Source of the DNA: Bacteroidales bacterium
GTDB taxonomy: Bacteria > Bacteroidota > Bacteroidia > Bacteroidales > UBA932
NCBI GenBank assembly: GCA_017561265.1
Contig: JAFZDJ010000004.1
Coordinates: 62,001 to 126,000, forward strand
Direction: 5' to 3'
DNA length: 64,000 nucleotides
The notes under the pieces were generated by a model. That model was given only the letters and a program-made list of their open reading frames with translations, did no database searches and was not told the origin of the DNA. Each line of letters opens with the position of its first letter. Positions within the stretch are counted from its first letter, which is position 1. Shown one piece after another: positions 9,121 to 18,581 of this stretch. Made by a program: the position numbers and the translations under genes.

Positions 9121-10434
9121 TTAGTTGTATTGAGGCTTTCTGAACCATATGTCGTGGATATTGAAACCTATCACGAAGGTTGCATATCTCTCACGTATCA
9201 TATTGTTTCTCGTACTTGACCTCTGTCCCAGATCCACTCCGAGGGACACTCCGTTATACCACTGGAACACCGGCAGGGTGATACCGAAGGTGATACCCAT
9301 CGAATTGACATTGTTTCCGTCAAGCTTATAATATGCCTGATCGTAATATGCTCCGAACCTGTACGCACATCTTCTCATATAATATCTGATGTCGTTACGG
9401 TTAGGAACGAACTCGAATCCTGCTCTGAACGACTGAGATACAGTGGAACTGAACAATGAATTGCCTGAAACGGCAAATCCTTTTATGGCATCAAATCCCG
9501 ACCTGCTCCAGTCAGATCTTGTATAATTGAACTCTGCGCTCCATTTCTCTCCTCCCTTGACCGAGATTCCGAGACCTATTTCATCTGCAAATCTGAGCCC
9601 TGACGCTCCGAGAGTGTCAACAGTATGCTTGAGCGAGTCGGTCACGCTGGACTGGTTTGCATATCTGAAGTTGGTCGCATAACCCTTCATGGATGTTCCC
9701 ATCTTGTATGTAGCTCCAATGATCATGGAAACATCTCCTCCGAGCTTCTGCTCATACTGAAGTCCGAACTTGCCGGTTGTTCCTCTTACCATGAGCTCGC
9801 TTCCGCTGTTGAGAGACCTGTAGGAATCGTCAGCATAGTTCATATTGGTCACCTTGTCGATGTTTCCGAAATAATAGATGACTTCGGCACCGAGCGAAAG
9901 CTTCTTCCAGAAAGTGACACCGGCTCCGACGAAAGCCTGATACACACTTCCGTTTCCATATGAATCATAAGTAATGTTTCCTGTATTTCCGATGATGTCC
10001 GGATTGGTCTCTATTGATGAGAAATCATATCCTACATCGGAATAAGGTGTAAGTCCCACCATGAAGGCCGAAGACCTGTAGATCGGGAAACTCATTATGA
10101 AGTCATATATATTGAAGGTGTTGTTTGCAGATCTGAGGTCACCCTGACGATACAGAGTATTCTTCTGAACAAGACCGAAATCAGCCATGAACGAAAGAGT
10201 GTCTCTGGCTGTAACCGCTGCAGGATTCATATAATTTATGAATCGTCTGTTTCTTGTAGCTATACCGGTACCTCCCATACTCTTGTTGTAGGCCGTTCCC
10301 TCCTTTGCTATATCTCCGATACCGTAAATAGAATACGGAGAATACGCGCCATAAGTGCCGTCCTGTGCATGCACACAAACACTTATGACGAGAAATACTG
10401 TCAGTATGAATAACTTTTCAATCTTTCTTATCAT
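9121..10434 (-). CDS. Outer-membrane beta-barrel protein, FadL/OmpP1-like
   Basis: A 437-residue protein with a signal peptide ending CVHAQ and a mature part made of alternating amphipathic strands. The N-terminus (YSIYGIGDIAKEGTAYNKSMGGTGIATRN...MNPAA) has the SMGG-G and NPA motifs of the FadL/OmpP1 barrel family, in which a plug region passes hydrophobic compounds. The final residues (VIGFNIHDIWFRKPQYN) are aromatic strand-like but do not end in the usual Phe. Its start overlaps the end of coaX by 17 bases, indicating translational coupling. Substrate unknown; it may instead be a structural or assembly barrel. Confidence 0.75.
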   Translation of the reverse strand: MIRKIEKLFILTVFLVISVCVHAQDGTYGAYSPYSIYGIGDIAKEGTAYNKSMGGTGIATRNRRFINYMNPAAVTARDTLSFMADFGLVQKNTLYRQGDLRSANNTFNIYDFIMSFPIYRSSAFMVGLTPYSDVGYDFSSIETNPDIIGNTGNITYDSYGNGSVYQAFVGAGVTFWKKLSLGAEVIYYFGNIDKVTNMNYADDSYRSLNSGSELMVRGTTGKFGLQYEQKLGGDVSMIIGATYKMGTSMKGYATNFRYANQSSVTDSLKHTVDTLGASGLRFADEIGLGISVKGGEKWSAEFNYTRSDWSRSGFDAIKGFAVSGNSLFSSTVSQSFRAGFEFVPNRNDIRYYMRRCAYRFGAYYDQAYYKLDGNNVNSMGITFGITLPVFQWYNGVSLGVDLGQRSSTRNNMIRERYATFVIGFNIHDIWFRKPQYN

Positions 10435-11131
10435 ATCTATCAGCTATTAAAGCTAATCCCATCAATACCAGATTACAAACTACAAAGATGGAGTTTTTCA
10501 TCCGTTTTGCAAAATAAATTGCGTCTCCACCTGTAAAAACCGTGATATTTTCGGGATTGCGGAACATATAGCCATCTATTTCAAACATTATGCCTGAAAT
10601 AACTCCGGAATGGACGGACTCTGCAATATTCATGCCTCTGTCCTTTATTTCTTCTGGAGCGGAAAGAAGAGGAAGGGTTCTGGAATATCTGTTAAGAGCC
10701 TTGAATCTGGTACGCAGTCCAAGAGATACGTTTCCTCCTTCGTATCTGCCTTCAGCATCAATGAAATCCACGGTCAAAGTGGTTCCGAAATCAAAGACAG
10801 TGCACTTTCTTCCCTTGAAAAGATACCTTGAAGCTATAATTGAAGCTGCCCTGTCCGGAGTGATATGAGATGGAAGATCATATTCATCGAACATTTTCCC
10901 TTCGAGAACCAGAAGAGTGCCGCATTCATTGCGGAGCTTTTCCACCGATTGAGGAGAAAAAGTCCTGACACTGCTGAGAACCATTATATCCGGCTTTGAC
11001 TTCGATACAAGAGAAAGTATGAAATCAAGCATCTTTTCCCCTTGATAACGGAAAGTCTTTCCGAGAGTGATTCCATCAGCCCATGAAGCTTTCAGGGCGG
11101 TGTTTCCTATGTCAATGATAAGATTTGCCAC
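10418..11131 (-). CDS. coaX: Type III pantothenate kinase
   Basis: A 237-residue cytosolic kinase for the first step of coenzyme A synthesis (pantothenate to 4'-phosphopantothenate). The ASKHA-fold motifs are visible: N-terminal LIIDIGNT (phosphate 1), VFDFGTTLTVDFID about residue 115 (phosphate 2), and the GGNVSLGLRTRFKAL loop that in this family binds pantothenate; the C-terminal FTGGDA is the adenosine motif. Length is normal for the family. It lies 24 bases after mfd and overlaps the following barrel gene by 17 bases, so it belongs to the same operon. Confidence 0.93.
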   Translation of the reverse strand: MANLIIDIGNTALKASWADGITLGKTFRYQGEKMLDFILSLVSKSKPDIMVLSSVRTFSPQSVEKLRNECGTLLVLEGKMFDEYDLPSHITPDRAASIIASRYLFKGRKCTVFDFGTTLTVDFIDAEGRYEGGNVSLGLRTRFKALNRYSRTLPLLSAPEEIKDRGMNIAESVHSGVISGIMFEIDGYMFRNPENITVFTGGDAIYFAKRMKNSIFVVCNLVLMGLALIADRYDKKD

Positions 11132-11155
11132 TTTATTTATATTAATGGTGTAAAA

Positions 11156-14100
11156 TTACTGCAATTTCTTTAAAATGGAATATGCCTTTTCGGTTCCTTC
11201 CACATTTCTTATGAATATCCTGAGCTTATTGTCGTTCTGCTTGAGTTCGAAGAGCTTCGGATTTGCAGTGACATTCTCAAGAATACGCGAGAATTTGTCC
11301 GAACGATAATACTGAGAAAGAGGATTGGAAATGAAGAATGCTATCATCACACCGTTCTTTATTATTATCTTCTCGAAACCCAGCTTGACACCTATCTGAC
11401 GTATTCTCACTATATCGAAAAGACGGACAAGTTCGTCCGGCATCTTTCCGAAACGGTCTTCCAATCTGACCTTCATGCCGGCAAGTTCCTTCTCGGATGA
11501 CAAGGAATCAAGTTCCTTATATATCCTTATCTTTTCAGCCGTCATGTCGATATAGCTGTCCGGAATAAGAGCAAGCTGGTCGGTCTCGATGGTACAGTCG
11601 GAAACATAACTGTCGCTGACATTCTTCGAGGTAAGACCGGTCTCCACTCCAAGCTCCTCCATGGCTTCGGCCAGGATCTTCTGATAAGTCTCGAATCCCA
11701 TGTCCGTGATGAATCCGCTCTGCTCCGCTCCAAGGAGGTTTCCTGCTCCTCGGATATCCAGATCCTGCATGGCTATATTGAATCCGCTGCCCAGATCGGA
11801 GAAAGATTCGATGGCTTTCAACCTTCGGCGGGCATCTTCAGTAATTGAAACAAGCGGAGGAACTATAAGATAGCAGAACGCTCTTCTGTTCGACCTTCCC
11901 ACACGTCCGCGGAGCTGGTGAAGATCGCTCAGACCGATGTTCTGAGCCTGGTTTATTATTATGGTGTTGGCATTAGGTACATCGAGACCGTTCTCGATAA
12001 TGGTAGTACAGAGAAGCATGTCATAATCCCCTGCCATAAAGTCAAGTATCTTGTTTTCAAGTACTTTCGCTTCCATCTGTCCGTGAGCCATGCATATCTT
12101 CATGTCAGGAACCAGACGATGCAGTATATCATGGATGGACTGAAGTTCCTCCACTCTGTTATGAAGGAAGAAGAGCTGTCCTCCCCTGTTCAGCTCATAT
12201 CTTATTATCTTCTTTATCTCGTCATGATCGAAGAGCATTATCTCGGTCTGGACAGGAATCCTGTTAGGCGGAGGAGTGCTGATGATGGAAAGGTCACGCG
12301 CTCCCAGGAGAGAGAACTGAAGCGTACGAGGAATAGGGGTTGCAGTCAATGTCAATGTATCCACAGAAGCCTTGAGCTGACGCAGCTTCTCCTTTGCACC
12401 CACACCGAACTTCTGCTCCTCATCGATGATAAGAAGTCCAAGATCCTTGAATTCGAAACCCTTTCCGATGAGCTTATGAGTACCTATGACAATGTCCAGA
12501 GTACCGGCCTTAAGCCTTTTCTGGATATCTGAGACTTCCTTGGCGGTCCTGAGTCGGCTTACATAATCTATATTGCAAGGAAAATCCTTCAGACGGTTCT
12601 TGAAAGTATTGTAATGCTGGAGAGCAAGGATGGTAGTAGGTACAAGAACCACGACCTGCTTGCTGTCAGCCACGGCTTTGAATGCAGCACGTATGGCCAC
12701 CTCCGTCTTTCCGAAACCTACGTCACCGCAGACAAGTCTGTCCATAGGACAATCATCCTCCATATCCCTCTTTACGGCCATCACTGCCTTCTCCTGATCA
12801 GGAGTATCCTCATACATGAATGATGATTCAAGCTCCTGCTGCATGAAGGTATCCGCCGAGAATGCGAATCCTTTTGCGCTCTTACGCTTTGCATAGAGCT
12901 GGATAAGATCCTTTGCTATGTCCTTTACCTTGGACTTTGTGCTGGCCTTGAGATTCTGCCATACCTTGGAGCCGAGTTTATGGATCTTAGGAGGCTCGGA
13001 ATCCTTTGATTTATAACGAGATATCTTATGCAGAGCATGAACCGAGACAAATACTACATCATTGTCCCTGTACATGAGCTTCACCACTTCATGCATCCTT
13101 CCCTTGTCGTCCCTCATGCGGACAAGTCCGCCGAAGACTCCCACACCATAGTCAATATGGACAATATAATCCCCTATCGCGAATGATGTCAGGTCATTTA
13201 TGGTGAGCTGCTCGCTCTTCTCCACTGTTCTCCTTATGCTGACACGGTGGAAACGGTCGAATATCTCATGATCGCTGTAGCAGCATACCTTGTTATCGTT
13301 GTCGATGAATCCGTTATGGATGTTCTTATGAGGCACGAACTCAGGCATGATGCCATCGTTCTGCGAAAGAATGGACTGGAGCCTGTCAAGCTGGGACTGT
13401 TTTTCGCCATAGATCCTTACTCTGAACCCTTCCTCCAGCTTCTTCCTTATATCTTCGGTGAGAAGTTCGAAATTCTTGTTGAATGTCGGCTGAGGACTTA
13501 TGTTGAACTTCACGGCATCCTCATTCTGACGTGACAGAGGAAGCTCCATATATATCTTCCTGAAACGCTCCAGAAGCGGGAAGAACCCTCTGTTTCTGTA
13601 CATATCGGACGAATCCAGCCATACAAGAGTCTCGGAAGGCAGGATATCGGCTATCTGCACCATGGACTCATCCTGATCCGACACAGCTATATCAGGATAG
13701 ATCTCAGCCTCGTCCACCTTATCCTTGGAAAGCTGGGTGTTGCAGTCGAATATGCTGATGGAATCAATCTCGTCTCCGAAGAACGACACTCGATATGGAT
13801 CATTGCATGAATACGAGAATATATCCACGATCGCTCCCCTTATGGCGAACTGTCCCGGCTCCCCTACGAAATCCACCCTCTCGAATCCGCTGCCGTAGAG
13901 AGCATCGACTATCTGTTCATGACTGATTTCATCCCCTACAGCAAGCTTAAGAAGCGACTGCCTTATCTTTCCTTCCTCGGGAATCCCCTCTTCCAGAGCC
14001 GAAGGATAGGTCACGATGAAAAGCTGTCCCTCCTTATGGTCGATCATGCGTCCGATGGCGGAAGTCCTCTGCACGCCGAGAGATGACTTGTAATTGCTGC

Positions 14101-14344
14101 GTTCCAGATTCTTTCCGGAATCAGGAAGAAAGAAGACCTTGTCACCTTCTATGAGATTATATAAGTCCGCAGCGCAGTACTCGGCAGAATCCTTGTCAGG
14201 AAGTATTATAAGCTGGATGCCGTCATGATCCAGCTGGGACACGACGAACCAGCGGGCGGAAAGAAAGAGCCCGCTGCAGAAGGTCTCCATGGACGATGAG
14301 ACTCTTTCCGCAAGTGTGTTTACAGAATTCGTACTTATTAACAT
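11156..14344 (-). CDS. mfd: Transcription-repair coupling factor Mfd
   Basis: A 1062-residue helicase that removes RNA polymerase stalled at DNA lesions and recruits UvrA. Order: UvrB-like N-terminal part (GAIVDIFSY and similar), the RNA-polymerase interaction domain (YIVHIDYGVGVFGGLVRM, about 390-410), RecG-like helicase with Walker A GDVGFGKT near 540 and Walker B DEEQ near 640, motif III TLTATPIPRTL, helicase C with RGRVGRS, and the TRCF C-terminal domain. Slightly shorter than the E. coli protein (1148). First gene of the minus-strand envelope operon; its start faces the AT-rich region shared with ruvB. Confidence 0.96.
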   Translation of the reverse strand: MLISTNSVNTLAERVSSSMETFCSGLFLSARWFVVSQLDHDGIQLIILPDKDSAEYCAADLYNLIEGDKVFFLPDSGKNLERSNYKSSLGVQRTSAIGRMIDHKEGQLFIVTYPSALEEGIPEEGKIRQSLLKLAVGDEISHEQIVDALYGSGFERVDFVGEPGQFAIRGAIVDIFSYSCNDPYRVSFFGDEIDSISIFDCNTQLSKDKVDEAEIYPDIAVSDQDESMVQIADILPSETLVWLDSSDMYRNRGFFPLLERFRKIYMELPLSRQNEDAVKFNISPQPTFNKNFELLTEDIRKKLEEGFRVRIYGEKQSQLDRLQSILSQNDGIMPEFVPHKNIHNGFIDNDNKVCCYSDHEIFDRFHRVSIRRTVEKSEQLTINDLTSFAIGDYIVHIDYGVGVFGGLVRMRDDKGRMHEVVKLMYRDNDVVFVSVHALHKISRYKSKDSEPPKIHKLGSKVWQNLKASTKSKVKDIAKDLIQLYAKRKSAKGFAFSADTFMQQELESSFMYEDTPDQEKAVMAVKRDMEDDCPMDRLVCGDVGFGKTEVAIRAAFKAVADSKQVVVLVPTTILALQHYNTFKNRLKDFPCNIDYVSRLRTAKEVSDIQKRLKAGTLDIVIGTHKLIGKGFEFKDLGLLIIDEEQKFGVGAKEKLRQLKASVDTLTLTATPIPRTLQFSLLGARDLSIISTPPPNRIPVQTEIMLFDHDEIKKIIRYELNRGGQLFFLHNRVEELQSIHDILHRLVPDMKICMAHGQMEAKVLENKILDFMAGDYDMLLCTTIIENGLDVPNANTIIINQAQNIGLSDLHQLRGRVGRSNRRAFCYLIVPPLVSITEDARRRLKAIESFSDLGSGFNIAMQDLDIRGAGNLLGAEQSGFITDMGFETYQKILAEAMEELGVETGLTSKNVSDSYVSDCTIETDQLALIPDSYIDMTAEKIRIYKELDSLSSEKELAGMKVRLEDRFGKMPDELVRLFDIVRIRQIGVKLGFEKIIIKNGVMIAFFISNPLSQYYRSDKFSRILENVTANPKLFELKQNDNKLRIFIRNVEGTEKAYSILKKLQ

Positions 14345-14603
14345 TTCGGTGTAAAAACCTGTTGATAAGTGGTTGAAAACCCTGTTGAAAACAGATAATA
14401 AATAAATTGGCAGAAACGGATATTCCGTATATTACGGCACGGATCCTTCAGTTCAAAAATTTTCATCAACATTTTTCCAAGAAGTTCACAGCAGGCTTTT
14501 CAACAATATATCACAGAGCTAAATTATTGTCAGTCAATGCGAAAAAATCGTTATCAACATATTAACAATGAAATAATCATCATCAAATTTAAATAAATAT
14601 GTC
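14345..14603. other. AT-rich mfd/ruvB intergenic region with DnaA-box-like motifs
   Basis: A 260-base divergent intergenic region. It holds two copies of the 9-mer TTATCAACA (minus at 14360-14368, plus at 14551-14559) and two of TTTTCAACA (minus at 14383-14391, plus at 14497-14505), plus related CAACA stretches. These are one or two substitutions from the classical DnaA box TTATCCACA. The spacing and AT-richness would suit DnaA binding or an origin, but the evidence is motif similarity only. Confidence 0.3.
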
Positions 14604-14611
14604 TATATTTG
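14604..14611 (+). promoter_or_regulatory. ruvB promoter, -7 box
   Basis: TATATTTG matches the Bacteroidota -7 consensus TAnnTTTG. Transcription would start near 14618, downstream of the ATG at 14599, so that ATG cannot be the start and the ATG at 14635 is used. Confidence 0.6.
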
Positions 14612-14634
14612 TATATAATTATTTTGATGATGCC

Positions 14635-15660
14635 ATGGCAGATTTCGATCCCCGCAATATCAATGAGGGCAAAGATAAGGAATTGGACGGAATAATCCGT
14701 CCGCAGGACCTGCAGGATTTTACAGGTCAGGACAAGATTGTAGCCAATCTGAAGATTTTCGTGGCGGCGGCCAAGATGAGGGGAGAATCCCTCGATCATG
14801 TGCTCTTTCATGGTCCTCCGGGTCTGGGAAAGACCACCCTCGCGCATATCATAGCCAACGAACTGGGCGTCAACATGAAGGTCACTTCCGGCCCTATCCT
14901 CGACAAGCCGGGCGACCTTGCAGGACTTCTCACCTCGCTTGAAGAAGGTGATGTGCTTTTCATTGACGAGATCCACAGACTCTCCCCTGTCGTGGAGGAA
15001 TATCTATATTCCGCGATGGAGGACTTTGTGATAGATATAATGATAGACAAAGGTCCGGGAGCACGCTCCGTGCGCATTTCCCTCAATCCGTTCACCCTTG
15101 TCGGAGCTACGACCCGCAGCGGACTCCTTACCTCGCCTCTCCGTGCCCGATTCGGCATCACATGCGCGATGGAATATTATGATACAATGACTCTTGTGAA
15201 CATTGTAAAGAGAAGCGCCAATATATTAAAGGTCAGCATAGATCAGGATGCGGCGTATGAGATAGCCCTCAGAAGCCGAGGTACTCCTCGTATCGCGAAC
15301 TCGCTTCTGCGCCGAGTCAGGGATTTCGCCCAGGTCATGGGAAACGGCAATGTGGACCTGCAGATCGCACGCTATGCCCTTGACGCGCTCAACATAGACA
15401 AGAGAGGACTGGATGCAATTGATAACAAGATACTTAAGACCATCATAACAAAGTTCAAGGGAGGCCCTGTAGGAGCCAATACCATAGCGACGGCTGTGGG
15501 AGAAGACCAGGGTACTCTGGAAGAGGTCTATGAACCTTTCCTTATAAAGGAAGGATTCATCATGCGTACTCCTCGCGGAAGGGAAGCGACGGAACTGGCA
15601 TACAGACATCTCGGCCTTGAAAAAGGCAATATAAACATGGATGATCCGACTTTATTTTAA
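14635..15660 (+). CDS. ruvB: Holliday junction branch-migration ATPase RuvB
   Basis: A 341-residue AAA+ motor that drives RuvA-bound Holliday junctions. Walker A GPPGLGKT at about 60-67, Walker B DEIHR near 110, sensor GATTRSGLL, arginine-finger region TSPLRARFG, and a C-terminal winged helix ([19 protein letters not shown]). The start was taken at MADFDPRN because a 12-codon upstream extension begins before the promoter and would be atypical for the family, whose usual length is about 340. Its partner ruvA is 20 kb away at 35.2-35.8 kb; ruvC is not in the window. Confidence 0.95.
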   Translation: MADFDPRNINEGKDKELDGIIRPQDLQDFTGQDKIVANLKIFVAAAKMRGESLDHVLFHGPPGLGKTTLAHIIANELGVNMKVTSGPILDKPGDLAGLLTSLEEGDVLFIDEIHRLSPVVEEYLYSAMEDFVIDIMIDKGPGARSVRISLNPFTLVGATTRSGLLTSPLRARFGITCAMEYYDTMTLVNIVKRSANILKVSIDQDAAYEIALRSRGTPRIANSLLRRVRDFAQVMGNGNVDLQIARYALDALNIDKRGLDAIDNKILKTIITKFKGGPVGANTIATAVGEDQGTLEEVYEPFLIKEGFIMRTPRGREATELAYRHLGLEKGNINMDDPTLF

Positions 15661-15683
15661 AATCCCCCTCATAAATGACAGGT

Positions 15684-15716
15684 AATCGGCTGATTTAATT
15701 GGTAAATCAGCCGATT
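15684..15716 (+). terminator. ruvB terminator
   Basis: A perfect 14-bp stem, AATCGGCTGATTTA (15684-15697) with its complement at 15703-15716, around a 5-base loop, followed by TT. It sits 24 bases after ruvB and just before frdA. Confidence 0.8.
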
Positions 15717-15758
15717 TTCATTAAAATTGTGCCCGAAATTTCACTAACACACTATAAA

Positions 15759-17705
15759 ATGGCCGAAAAACTTATTTCTAAGATTCCTGAGGGTCCTTTG
15801 GCCGAGAAATGGACAAAGCACAAATCTCAGATCCGTGTTGTCAGCCCTGGCAACAAAAGAAAAATGGAAGTCATTGTTGTAGGAACAGGTCTCGGTGGAG
15901 CATCTGCAGCTGCTTCACTCGGAGAGCTCGGATACAACGTGAAGGTATTCTGCATCAGCGACTCACCACGTCGTGCTCACTCTATTGCAGCGCAGGGTGG
16001 TATCAATGCCGCTAAGAACTACCAGAACGACAACGACTCGATCTACCGTCTCTTCTACGACACAATCAAGGGAGGAGACTATCGTGCACGCGAGGCAAAC
16101 GTTTACCGTCTTGCCGAGGTCAGCAACAACATCATTGACCAGTGCGTTGCACAGGGTGTTCCTTTTGCAAGGGAATACGGCGGACTTCTCGCCAACCGCT
16201 CTTTCGGAGGTGCGCAGGTTAGCCGTACCTTCTACGCTCGTGGTCAAACCGGACAGCAGCTCCTCCTCGGTGCTTACGCTGCCCTTAACCGTCAGATCGC
16301 AGCTGGTACAGTGAAGAGCTACCCTCGCTATGAGATGCTCGACGTAGTCCTCATCAACGGTGAGGCTAAGGGTATCATCGCAAGAAATCTCGTTACAGGT
16401 AAGATCGAGAGATTCGGAGCTCACGCAGTGGTAATCGCAACAGGTGGTTACGGAAACGCTTACTTCCTCTCTACCAATGCAATGAACTCTAACGGTTCAG
16501 CAGCATGGCAGTGCTACAAGAAGGGTGCTTTCTTCGCAAATCCTTGCTTCGCTCAGATCCACCCTACATGTATTCCTGTACACGGAACACAGCAGTCTAA
16601 GCTTACCCTCATGTCAGAGTCACTCCGTAACGACGGACGTATCTGGGTACCTAAGAAGCTCGAAGATGCAAAGGCACTTCAGGCTGGTACAAAGAGAGGT
16701 ATCGACATTCCAGAAGAGGATCGTGACTACTATCTCGAGCGTCGTTATCCTGCATTCGGTAACCTCGTTCCACGTGACGTTGCTTCACGTGCGGCTAAGG
16801 AGCGTTGCGACGCAGGTTATGGTGTGAACAACACTGGTCTTGCAGTATTCCTTGATTTCAAGACTGCTATCGAGCGTCTTGGTGAGGATGTCATCAGAGC
16901 AAGATACGGTAACCTCTTCCAGATGTACGAGAAGATCACTGACACAAATCCATATAAGGAGCCTATGATGATCTATCCTGCTATCCACTATACAATGGGT
17001 GGTATCTGGGTAGACTACAACCTCCAGACAACAGTTCCTGGTCTCTACGCTATCGGTGAGGCTAACTTCTCAGACCATGGTGGAAACCGTCTCGGTGCAT
17101 CTGCCCTCATGCAGGGTCTTGCTGACGGTTATTTCATCCTTCCTTACACTATCGGCGACTATCTCGCAGGCAAGTTCAAGGAGCCTAAGACTGACGTGAA
17201 CGCACCAGAGTTCGCAGAGGCAGAAAAGGCTATCACTGACAAGATTGCAAAGCTCTTCGCTGTAAAGGGTAAGAGATCTGTAGACTCATTCCACAAGGAG
17301 CTCGGTCTCATCATGTGGGACAACGTAGGTATGGCTCGTAACGAGGCAGGTCTTAAGGAGGCAATCGAGAAGATCCAGGCACTCAAGAAGGATTTCTGGA
17401 AGAACGTATATGTAGCAGGTGAGAACGGCGAGTTCAACCAGGAGCTTGAGAAGGCACTCCGCCTTGTCGACTTCTTCGAGATCGGCGAGCTCATGGCACG
17501 CGACGCACTCAACAGAAACGAGTCTTGCGGAGGTCACTTCCGTGAGGAGATGCAGACTGAAGAGGGTGAGACAAAGCGTGACGACGAGAACTACATGTAT
17601 GTAGCCGCTTGGGAATACAAGGGTGAGGGTGTTGAGCCTGAGCTCCACAAGGAACCGCTTGTATATGAGAATATTAAGATTGCTACCAGAAACTATAAAG
17701 ACTAA
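15759..17705 (+). CDS. frdA: Fumarate reductase/succinate dehydrogenase flavoprotein subunit
   Basis: A 648-residue flavoprotein that reduces fumarate to succinate, central to fermentative energy metabolism in Bacteroidales. FAD-binding [19 protein letters not shown] near residue 35, [12 protein letters not shown] with His74 as the likely covalent FAD ligand, and the active-site region HPTCIP. The start is MAEKLISK at 15759: the longer frame begins inside the ruvB terminator. A plausible promoter overlaps that terminator (TTGG at 15699-15702, TAAAATTG at 15722-15729, one mismatch to TAnnTTTG). Strong codon bias indicates high expression. The membrane cytochrome b subunit (frdC/sdhC) that normally precedes it is not next to it. 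Confidence 0.95.
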   Translation: MAEKLISKIPEGPLAEKWTKHKSQIRVVSPGNKRKMEVIVVGTGLGGASAAASLGELGYNVKVFCISDSPRRAHSIAAQGGINAAKNYQNDNDSIYRLFYDTIKGGDYRAREANVYRLAEVSNNIIDQCVAQGVPFAREYGGLLANRSFGGAQVSRTFYARGQTGQQLLLGAYAALNRQIAAGTVKSYPRYEMLDVVLINGEAKGIIARNLVTGKIERFGAHAVVIATGGYGNAYFLSTNAMNSNGSAAWQCYKKGAFFANPCFAQIHPTCIPVHGTQQSKLTLMSESLRNDGRIWVPKKLEDAKALQAGTKRGIDIPEEDRDYYLERRYPAFGNLVPRDVASRAAKERCDAGYGVNNTGLAVFLDFKTAIERLGEDVIRARYGNLFQMYEKITDTNPYKEPMMIYPAIHYTMGGIWVDYNLQTTVPGLYAIGEANFSDHGGNRLGASALMQGLADGYFILPYTIGDYLAGKFKEPKTDVNAPEFAEAEKAITDKIAKLFAVKGKRSVDSFHKELGLIMWDNVGMARNEAGLKEAIEKIQALKKDFWKNVYVAGENGEFNQELEKALRLVDFFEIGELMARDALNRNESCGGHFREEMQTEEGETKRDDENYMYVAAWEYKGEGVEPELHKEPLVYENIKIATRNYKD

Positions 17706-17710
17706 TTGAC

Positions 17711-18490
17711 ATGGATTTGACATTGAAAGTATGGCGTCAGAAAAACGCCAAGGCAAAAGGACATTTTGAGACCTATCAGGTTAAGAATATCTCCTCTGAC
17801 AGTTCATTCCTCGAGATGCTCGATATCCTCAATGAGCAGCTTGTAGCTGAGGGTATAGATCCGGTAGCTGTCGAGAAGGGATGCAAGAGCAGCGGTCCTG
17901 TATCATTCGATCATGACTGCCGCGAGGGTATCTGCGGTGCATGTTCACTCTACATCAACGGCCGTGCACACGGACCGGACGATGAGGTTACGACATGCCA
18001 GCTTCACATGCGTAAGTTCAAGGATGGCGATACAATCACTATCGAGCCTTGGAGAGCGAAGGGATTCCCTGTAATCAAGGACCTCGTTGTAGACCGTCAG
18101 GCTTATGACAAGATCCTCCAGGCAGGTGGATACGTATCAGTAAGAACAGGTGGTGTTCCTGATGGAAACGTTATTCCTATTCCTTACGAGCAGGCTGAGG
18201 AATCTATGGACGGTGCAGCATGTATCGGTTGCGGTGCTTGTGCTGCTACATGTAAGAACGGTTCTGCAATGCTCTTCGTTGCTGCCCGCGTAAGCTCACT
18301 CGCTCTTCTCCCACAGGGTAAGGTAGAGGGTGCAAAGCGTGCAAAGGCTATGGTTGCAAAGATGGACGAGCTCGGATTCGGTGCTTGTACCAACACCAAG
18401 GCTTGTGAGATGGAGTGCCCTAAGCACATCACAGTCACTCACATCGCACGTCTTAACCGTGAGTTCCTCTGCGCTAAGCTTCAGGACTAA
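17711..18490 (+). CDS. frdB: Fumarate reductase/succinate dehydrogenase iron-sulfur subunit
   Basis: A 259-residue electron-transfer subunit between quinone and FrdA. Cys70-x4-Cys75-x2-Cys78 and Cys96 form the [2Fe-2S] site; the second half has [11 protein letters not shown] and [16 protein letters not shown] for the [4Fe-4S] and [3Fe-4S] centres. It begins 5 bases after frdA, so translation is coupled. Length and motifs are normal. No third gene follows: a terminator lies 23 bases downstream, so the operon here is AB only. Confidence 0.95.
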   Translation: MDLTLKVWRQKNAKAKGHFETYQVKNISSDSSFLEMLDILNEQLVAEGIDPVAVEKGCKSSGPVSFDHDCREGICGACSLYINGRAHGPDDEVTTCQLHMRKFKDGDTITIEPWRAKGFPVIKDLVVDRQAYDKILQAGGYVSVRTGGVPDGNVIPIPYEQAEESMDGAACIGCGACAATCKNGSAMLFVAARVSSLALLPQGKVEGAKRAKAMVAKMDELGFGACTNTKACEMECPKHITVTHIARLNREFLCAKLQD

Positions 18491-18513
18491 TCACTTGACG
18501 TGATATTCTATAC

Positions 18514-18542
18514 AGGGATGGCCTTACGGTCATCCCTTTTTT
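18514..18542 (+). terminator. frdAB terminator
   Basis: Stem AGGGATGGCC (18514-18523) with GGTCATCCCT (18528-18537), one G-U pair, four-base loop TTAC, followed by a run of T to 18542: a classical intrinsic terminator. Confidence 0.88.
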
Positions 18543-18543
18543 G

Positions 18544-18551
18544 TATATTTG
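18544..18551 (+). promoter_or_regulatory. Promoter of the tricorn-like protease gene, -7 box
   Basis: TATATTTG, full match to TAnnTTTG, directly after the frdAB terminator. It excludes the in-frame TTG at 18549 as the start codon and supports the ATG at 18582. Confidence 0.65.
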
Positions 18552-18581
18552 CATTCAGATGAACATATAAAAATCAGAACT

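Noticed and set aside
16766..16781. CGTTCCACGTGACGTT inside frdA as another parS site
   Set aside because: Only the left half and centre match; the codons encode a conserved V-P-R-D segment of the flavoprotein, so chance is adequate.
16785..16988. Antisense frames over frdA, and similar ones over glyS, dnaE, mfd
   Set aside because: Long open antisense frames are expected opposite genes with strong codon bias; no ribosome sites or domains.
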